NCBI GenBank assembly: GCA_009760855.2 | Contig: WPIO01000023.1 | Coordinates: 3,352,501 to 3,416,500, forward strand | Origin: Cristatella mucedo | Lineage: Eukaryota; Bryozoa; Phylactolaemata; Cristatellidae | Direction: 5' to 3' | Length of the DNA stretch: 64,000 nt | In this document: in pieces, positions 10,345 through 64,000 of the stretch | How positions within the stretch are numbered: the first letter of the stretch is position 1 | Layout: every line of letters starts with the position of its first letter | Position numbers and translations under genes: made by a program | The notes under the pieces: generated by a model | The model's input: only the letters and a program-made list of their open reading frames with translations | Database searches by the model: none | What the model was told of the DNA's origin: nothing

Positions 10345-11886
10345 GTGCAGAAGATAGACAAAATCAGGGAATCCATCCCTGCGATGACAACCTCCCCACT
10401 AGAATGCTGTTCCTCGGTTCCTGGCTGCGCCTCAATGTCTGCATTTAAACAGGTCACCAGTGACATAGTCCTAAAGCTCGTATCTCAATCAAAGAAGACA
10501 ACAAGTCCACTGGACCCTATTCCCACTGTCCTGCTCCTACGTTGCATTGATCTGCTGCTGCCATGCATAACCAACATCATTAATATGTCATTAGCCTCAG
10601 GTCAGGTCCCAGCACCTTTCAAAAAAGCTGTAGTCAGGCCACTTCTCAAGAAAGCTACACTAGACCAAGAGAACTTAAGCAACTACCGCCCAGTCTCCCT
10701 TCTACCATTCCTATCAAAGACACTGGAACGGGTCGCGGCAGACCAGCTGAACTCGTATATCGAAACCTCACACCTTGCTAGTAAGTTCCAGTCTGGCTTT
10801 AGAGCTAATCACTCCACAGAGTCAGCATTGCTTCGGGTATACAACGACCTACTTAGGAATGCAGACATGGGTAGAGTGTCTCTTCTTGTTTTGCTCGATC
10901 TTTCGGCAGCTTTTGATACCATCGACCACAAAGTACTTCTAGAGCGCCTCTCATCTCGCCTGGGCATCACTGGCACTGCTCTGCAGTGGTTCAGGTCCTA
11001 TCTCAGTGGGAGACTCCAGAGTGTTGACGTGAATGGACAAAGATCATCTGAAGTACCTCTAAAATATGGAGTACCTCAGGGCTCTGTGCTAGGTCCGGTC
11101 CTTTTCACCGTTTATACTCTCCCTCTCGCTGATGTGATTGCCAAGCACAATCTAGGCTTTCACTTCTATGCGGATGACACTCAGTTGTACCTTTGCTTTG
11201 ATCTCTCCCAGCCTTCGAGCACCTCAAATTCTCTCAACTCACTTGCTGCATGCATTGATGACATCCGATCATGGATGGCAGCAAATTTTCTAAAACTAAA
11301 CGATGATAAAACTAACTTACTAGTTATGGGCAAACCTAGTGTTATTCAGAAATTGGAAAGGCTGACTTTCAAAATTGGCTCTGCCAGCATATCTCCAGTT
11401 GCATCAGCTCGAAATCTAGGTGTCATATTCCAAAGCGACCTCTCGTTAGACGACCACATCAGCTCCACAGTCAAATCAGCCTATTTTCAGCTTCATAACA
11501 TTGCTAAAATTAGGGCTTGTTTAGATAAAGATACCACGTCCAAGTTGGTCCATGCATTCGTGACATCTCGTCTCGACTTCTGCAACTCACTGCTTACTGG
11601 CCTACCAGCATGTGCGATCAGGCGATTGCAGCTGGTGCAAAACTCTGCAGCTAGGCTTGTCTGTCGTGAGCGTCGCAGTTGCCACATTACTCCACTTCTC
11701 GCCGACCTGCACTGGTTACCAGTCAAGCAACGGATTGAGTTCAAGGTTTTGTCGCTCACTTTTAGGTCTCTTCATTCTATGGCTCCAGCCTATCTTTCAG
11801 AGATACTACCCCATCAGGCAAAGCATCGTACCACTCGCTTTTCGGAATCCAACAGTCTAGAAATACCTCGTACAAACAAACCATAA
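10345..11886 (+). pseudogene. LINE reverse transcriptase ORF (513 aa), truncated
   Basis: The long open frame holds the reverse-transcriptase blocks in order: NYRPVSLLPFLSKTLE, FQSGFRANHSTESAL, DLSAAFDTIDH, the PQGSVLGPVLF block, FYADDTQLY (YADD at about 11167-11178, the catalytic Asp pair) and the thumb with RLQLVQNSAARLV and LHWLPVKQRI. These are typical of the CR1/L2 group. The last 50 or so residues (LKSFGDRAFSSYAPKAWNSLP in copy 3) are lost by a small insertion near 11880. The GTG start at 10345 is only the edge of the open stretch, not a real start. Confidence 0.9.
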
Positions 11887-12270
11887 ATCCTTTGGAGACC
11901 GTGCATTTAGCTCGTATGCTCCCAAAGCCTGGAACTCCCTCCCGACCTGCATCAGAACATCCCCTGACCTGACCACATTTAAAAGAAACTTTAAAACATA
12001 CCTATTTAGGACAGCATTTAGTGGGTCCTTGTGATTCGTCCTCGATGTGCTTATGCGTGCTGACACTGTTCATGCTGCCACTAACCACATTTGCATGCTG
12101 ACCCAGTGCATGTAACCCCTAACCATGTTATTCATTTTGTTTGTTTTTCAAGCATGATTTTACTTACTATTCTATTGCGTATCACTTTGCAGCAAATGTA
12201 AAGCGCCTAGAAAGAGATTAAGTTCTCTGAGGGCGCTTTATCAAGTGCAATATTATTATTATTATTATAG

Positions 12271-14627
12271 ACGGAGCCTGCCTAACCTTCATCGTGTCCT
12301 TTTCAAGGCCGAGCTCTAGATCTCACATGCAACCCTAGGGACTTTGAACTAGTGTGGAAGGCTTGCAAGTAGCATCGCGAAGTCTGAACTAGCTCATTCT
12401 GCCATTGATAGATCGCTTTAATGGTTCCATTTCGACATTGCTGACTAATTCTAGCGAAAGAGAAGCACTCAATTATGAGTAGCAGGAATTCAACGCCAGA
12501 CACTTTCAAACGAAGCCTTGCACGGAGTAGTCAAGTTTAAATCGTTAACTGCCGAATGAAGTCGCAGAGAGATCACTTTTACTACTCTAGTGACTGAGCA
12601 TCTCCACCTTTAAAATAATGTGGTTGCAATATCTTTAAAGATTGCACACTGACCACAGGACTGGATCGGCACACATACTGTATTTTGAGGACATAGCATG
12701 TCGTTGCAAAATGATTAGATTACTCATATTAAAAATAGTTGATTTTGCAGCCTCATTTGTAAAGCGGCAGAAGAGCCATAACTGCTATCGTCACCGAAGG
12801 TATTAAAGGATCGCCCACTGTAGGGTTCGATCCCAGGACTACGGTGTTTAACAGCTAGCACCTTGCCTCCTGGGCTGTCACGCCCAATGTGGCACTATGC
12901 TTCATGGATTTGTCCAAAAGCTAGTTCAACACAGAAGCCACCGATTTAACTTACAAGTCCTAGAAACCATGTGGCAGTGGATGGCTTCAAAAGTGATCCA
13001 GATGTTTAAAGTACTGCCAGTGTCACTCCTGCATCATTTAGGGCTCAGAAGTTCGTCAAGCACTGCATAGCGATCTCAGTCGCCTCATGAGTGTGTGAAG
13101 TATGCAAGACGTCCGCAATTTGTGCGATAGCCTGTTTGAAGTGACAACCATTTTCCAGGTCGGGAAAAAACGGGATGTCGAGAAAGCGTTCAATAATTCT
13201 AAAGCATTACAACAACAAGGATACGACCGTTTGAATAGCAATGCTTTCAAGTCCAGATCAGCAGTCACATCTTCAGGCTTGTCCTGGCAACTCTCGGACG
13301 ACTGGTAGCTTCTCAACTATGACATTGCTAACAAAAAGTACTTGGCGGTGAGGGAAAGGGAAAGTGCAAGCACAAGTTAAAGCAGGCGTGAACGATGTAG
13401 AGCATCATTCGCCGATCCTTAGAAACATTGCAGCAGCCGCTAACGTGCGATATGCTTACTGATTCGGCATTCGCTACTCTCAAACGACCGTACCCAACTG
13501 GCAGCCAATAAGTTACCGAATCTGGCAAATAGAGTATATCAATATATTTATTTGAAAAAAAATGCCCCAGCCTTTAAATGAGCAGCCCTCAAAATGGTCG
13601 ATTTGTGAATCGTTGCAAGGTTCGTTGTCGAGGTAATCAAACTAATGAGGGCTGCTCGACAGGAAGAAGTCCCGTGCATTCCTGCTCAATTAAAGGTCGT
13701 CAAAAAATAATCAGGAAGTTCAACAACGTGGAATAATTGGCAGTGCTCCCTCGATGACCCTCGGTATGTCTGTCGGATGTTAGATACTCAAACGCCAGGT
13801 CAGCACGGTAGCTCCGTAGCAAGAAAGCTGTTCAATCTGCTTTCTGTACCAGGCAGTAGGGAGGCTGTATCAGCTGTGCCGGCCTCAGCCCAGCTATGCA
13901 TCCGAAGTCACTTATTGCCTTTGTCTTAAGTTAAGCTTAACGCAGGCCGACGTCGAGGCTGCCAGGAAGGGTTCTTGAAGATCTCATTTGCATGGGGCAC
14001 CGTCCAAAGCTCGTGCATGCACTAAACCGCCTCGTGGTCATTTTCTTAAACAAGTCCAAATGAGCGAATTACGAATTAGTCGAGTAAACGGCTCTGAATC
14101 CAGTTCCAGATGCTTGTGCTCCTGCCATGAATTTGATGAAGAGCCTGTTGGTTGTTCCTGTATAATCAGCGGGCTTTTCCTGAAAAAAATGATAGGCATT
14201 TGGTCCCCTGATGCTTTACATGCGGTGTATGTGTACAGAGCCACACGCCTTTATGTAGAGTACGTTTCCTATCCGAATAGCGACCGTGGGCATTTAGAGA
14301 CCCGAATATGCACGCTAGTATCCGCCAGGTTTAGTCGGGGACCAAGAGCGATCGGAACTACGCTTACAATGTCAAAGTTACAGCATTTGCTATAATTTGT
14401 GTGCTTCTGCTTTCCATAGAAATGACTAGCTCGTTTGTTACAATCAATCCCTTCGTCTGAAATGGCTATCAAGAAAATAGGATAGGGATTCATTTAGCCG
14501 GGCATTATGCATTCGCCGGCCGTTGCGCTGCAGTACGGGTTTTGGCCATGTTTGCTGGGGTGGGGTCGGGCAGGCCGAAGCTGGGCTAGAGTAGTTCATT
14601 GGAGGCAGAGCAAGGGCTAGACAGTTA
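12271..14627. other. Intergenic stretch between LINE copy 1 and the last CUB exon
   Basis: I searched both strands for the missing end of CUB Z and did not recognise it. A SINE head is present at about 12820-12885. A segment at about 12745-12800 (CAGCCTCATT... GACTGCTATCG type) resembles one near 51538-51585 and may be another dispersed repeat. A possible AATAAA on the minus strand lies near 13545. Confidence 0.4.
12785..12895 (-). mobile_element. tRNA-derived SINE head
   Basis: On the minus strand an A-box-like block (about 12863-12880, AGCCCAGGAGG) is followed by GGCAAGGTGCTAGC and then a B-box-like GGGATCGAACCC at 12823-12834. The order and the GGTGCTAGC block match the SINE at 42622-42774. 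I did not identify the LINE-like tail in this copy. Confidence 0.6.
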
Positions 14628-14648
14628 TCATAAAGTTGGCACACTTAC

Positions 14649-62278
<47,630 letters not shown>

Positions 62279-64000
62279 CTGGAATATAGCGTTTTTAGTT
62301 GCCAAAAGCAGCAGTCAATACTTTGGTAAAAGCATGCGGGTATTCCGGTGTGCTATTACTTGTCTATTTTAATATTAAAGCATATTTACTTTAGCACCCC
62401 AAGAAAGCTAAAACTAGTACTAGGCACTGCATGCTTGCATTGATGAGGAACGATGTCAATTGATTGGAAATTACATGCAATTTCCACATGCATAAGCGCA
62501 GTATTGCCTCACGACTACTTCGACGTCAGTTGGTCACCAGCAAGCTAGCTAATGGCGGCTTGCTATAAGACAATGGTCTTGGGTAGGGGCACTACTACGT
62601 CTGACCAGTTGCTCCGAAGTTTCTCGACTAGATATAATAGTCAGATGCCGTCACATTGTGGAACTATATCCACGATATACATAGCAGAAGACGACCAGGT
62701 TCCAGGTAGAAAGAGGGGATTTCACCTGAAGGCAATGCGGCTGGCAAGGTCACATGGGTGGGGGTCACAGAATATTCCTGCTTCGCTGGCTCACTGAGGT
62801 CAAGGAAGTGATGTTCATGTAGCTGGATATCGAAGCCGCAACCGGCAACCCATATTTGTATTTCGACATTATTACTGCACTAAAAGAATGACTGAGATGC
62901 TCTGCTTAATCATTCTTTCAGTGGGCACCTAGCTAGACTGTCTGGATGGCCACCAAACCAACAGGCGGTTCTACTGTGCTTGTCGAACTGTGTCGAACTA
63001 ACAAAGGATAGTTTGTGGCAGCCGGCTCGGATCGTTGACAATAATAATCATCAATATTTCATGTCTTTTGAATCTAGCAGCCGAGCAAGGATGGGTGCCA
63101 GCCTATGTATGTTCTTGTGCTGCAGCGCTTACAGTGATGGAGTCACTCGCAGCTATACCACCAGCACCTCAGAGGCAAGGCTCGACGAGATGCTTCGGTG
63201 AGCACGGGTCTCTCAGTGATGATATACACATTCATAGTAGATGCGCCACGTGTTTGCTTTTGTGTGTAGCTTTTGCAGTATGCACCATAATTACCGGCAT
63301 GATGAAAAAATTCGCCACATCACCAGGACTTTGTCTTGACCGGGCTCTGTTGTGTATGTGCTACCCGGTAAGGCTAAGTGCTACAACTGAGGCAACAGCA
63401 AATTTATCAGTGTTTTATCTGAATAGTCATTCACCTAGTCATGCTTGCTCAGGATATGCCCACATAGCTGTGTCTTACACATCCTCAAATCTCTTCGGTG
63501 GTTAAGTTTCGAGAATTATAAATCTGTTTTGTGTGTGCTTATGAGTGTCTCGGTGGAACGTGGTGGCAGCCATATGACGAGACAAGACACACTGGCAGTC
63601 AGCGCAGGCCATTCTGGGCTCCTTTCAATCTTGTAACTGAGTACCTCTTGTTCAACCATGATAGTTTCGTTCAATCACTCACGGTTGCAAGTGCAGACTT
63701 TGACTAAAAAGCGCGGCCCTAAGACAAACAACTTTTTAATTCGCCTTACAGGCCCCTATGCAACTTACAACAAAAAACATCACAAGTCGTGATATAACTG
63801 TCGTTCGACTGCAACACCGAGCCCTTATCCACCTCTCGAGCTTTCATAAACTGGGGTGCTCCCGACACCGTCAAGGTCATGAATATCGGGCAAAGATGTA
63901 GTAGCCTATGCGGGGCTAATAAGATTGAAGCAAATTTTTGCGGGCGCTGGTATGGTAAGGTTTGACGAGGCCACAGTGAGTGCAATCAGTTCTGGCAATG
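62279..64000. other. Right end: intron or upstream region of the CUB gene
   Basis: No exon carrying the first half of CUB A was recognised. A diverged LINE tail lies at about 62368-62432 (minus). Two possible small plus-strand exons are listed separately. The remainder is unassigned. Confidence 0.4.
63135..63339 (+). CDS. Possible two-exon fragment on the plus strand (speculative)
   Basis: A 63-nt segment (63135-63197) lies between CGCTTACAG and CTTCG|GTGAGC and encodes DGVTRSYTTSTSEARLDEM with phase 2 at both ends. A second acceptor TTTTGCAG at 63278 continues in frame to MHHNYRHDEKIRHI and a stop at 63337-63339. Splice signals are good, but I recognise no family, and both pieces are very short. 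They are antisense to the CUB gene. They may be chance matches. Confidence 0.22.

Larger units (their letters stand above)
9290..12270 (+). mobile_element. CR1/L2-type LINE, copy 1 (longest), degenerate
   Basis: This non-LTR retrotransposon has an AP-endonuclease part (about 9400-10000), a linker, a reverse transcriptase (10345-11886) and a 3' tail ending in repeated TTA at about 12252-12268. The ORF is broken: at least one frameshift near 9430, one at or near a C7 run at 10031-10037, one near 10290, and a small insertion with stop near 11880. It lacks a clear 5' end. It sits between the two convergent genes. The same family occurs at 46578-48045 and 55898-57246. Confidence 0.92.

Noticed and set aside
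12271-14627. Search for the final half-exon of CUB Z
   Set aside because: No minus-strand stretch with the SDxS and GFxxxY blocks plus an acceptor was recognised; reported as missing rather than guessed.
62800-62900. CGFDIQL on the minus strand as the missing first half of CUB A
   Set aside because: There is no upstream CGG or SPxYP block, no donor after the motif, and the sequence on both sides does not fit a CUB.

Overview
This is animal nuclear DNA: large multi-exon genes with GT-AG introns, LINE and tRNA-derived SINE copies, DNA-transposon relics and long microsatellites. I see nothing bacterial or viral. The families (spectraplakin, a cubilin-type CUB array, CR1/L2-type and R2-type LINEs) fit a metazoan, probably an invertebrate with fairly compact introns. 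I cannot name the species.

Left part (1 to about 6.75 kb, + strand): the 3' end of a spectraplakin (MACF1/DST/shot) type gene. Five exons (640-768, 1558-1675, 1902-2060, 2476-2691, 5745-5902) join in frame. They encode the microtubule-binding GAR domain and a Ser/Pro/Gly/basic tail, followed by a stop at 5900-5902 and a poly(A) signal near 6729. Its last intron holds a Tc1/mariner relic.

Middle-left (6.75-14.6 kb): an intergenic stretch with a fold-back element, a 3' end of one retroelement family, a tandem repeat of about 160 bp, and the longest copy of a CR1/L2-type LINE (about 9.29-12.27 kb, broken by frameshifts).

Rest (14.65-62.28 kb, - strand): one giant gene of tandem CUB domains, convergent with the spectraplakin gene. 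I could place 50 consecutive exons by acceptor, donor and phase. They join into an open frame of 8,937 nt (2,979 codons) without a stop, and encode 24 complete and two partial CUB domains (called A to Z here, in transcript order, from high to low coordinate). Most CUBs are split over two exons with phases 1-0-1. The size of the array and the two-exon plan best match cubilin, the large peripheral-membrane endocytic receptor made of EGF repeats followed by 27 CUBs. The 5' end (signal peptide, EGF repeats, start of CUB A) lies beyond the right edge, and the end of the last CUB was not found. Introns carry LINE copies 2 and 3, an R2-clade relic, a pogo-like relic, SINEs and microsatellites.

Most notable: CUB L has lost both cysteines of the first disulfide and carries the array's only Thr/Pro-rich linker; one intron is predicted to be GC-AG; the final visible exon has either a perfect donor or a read-through stop; and a tRNA-headed SINE shares its 3' tail with the resident LINE. 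I found no convincing new multi-gene system.
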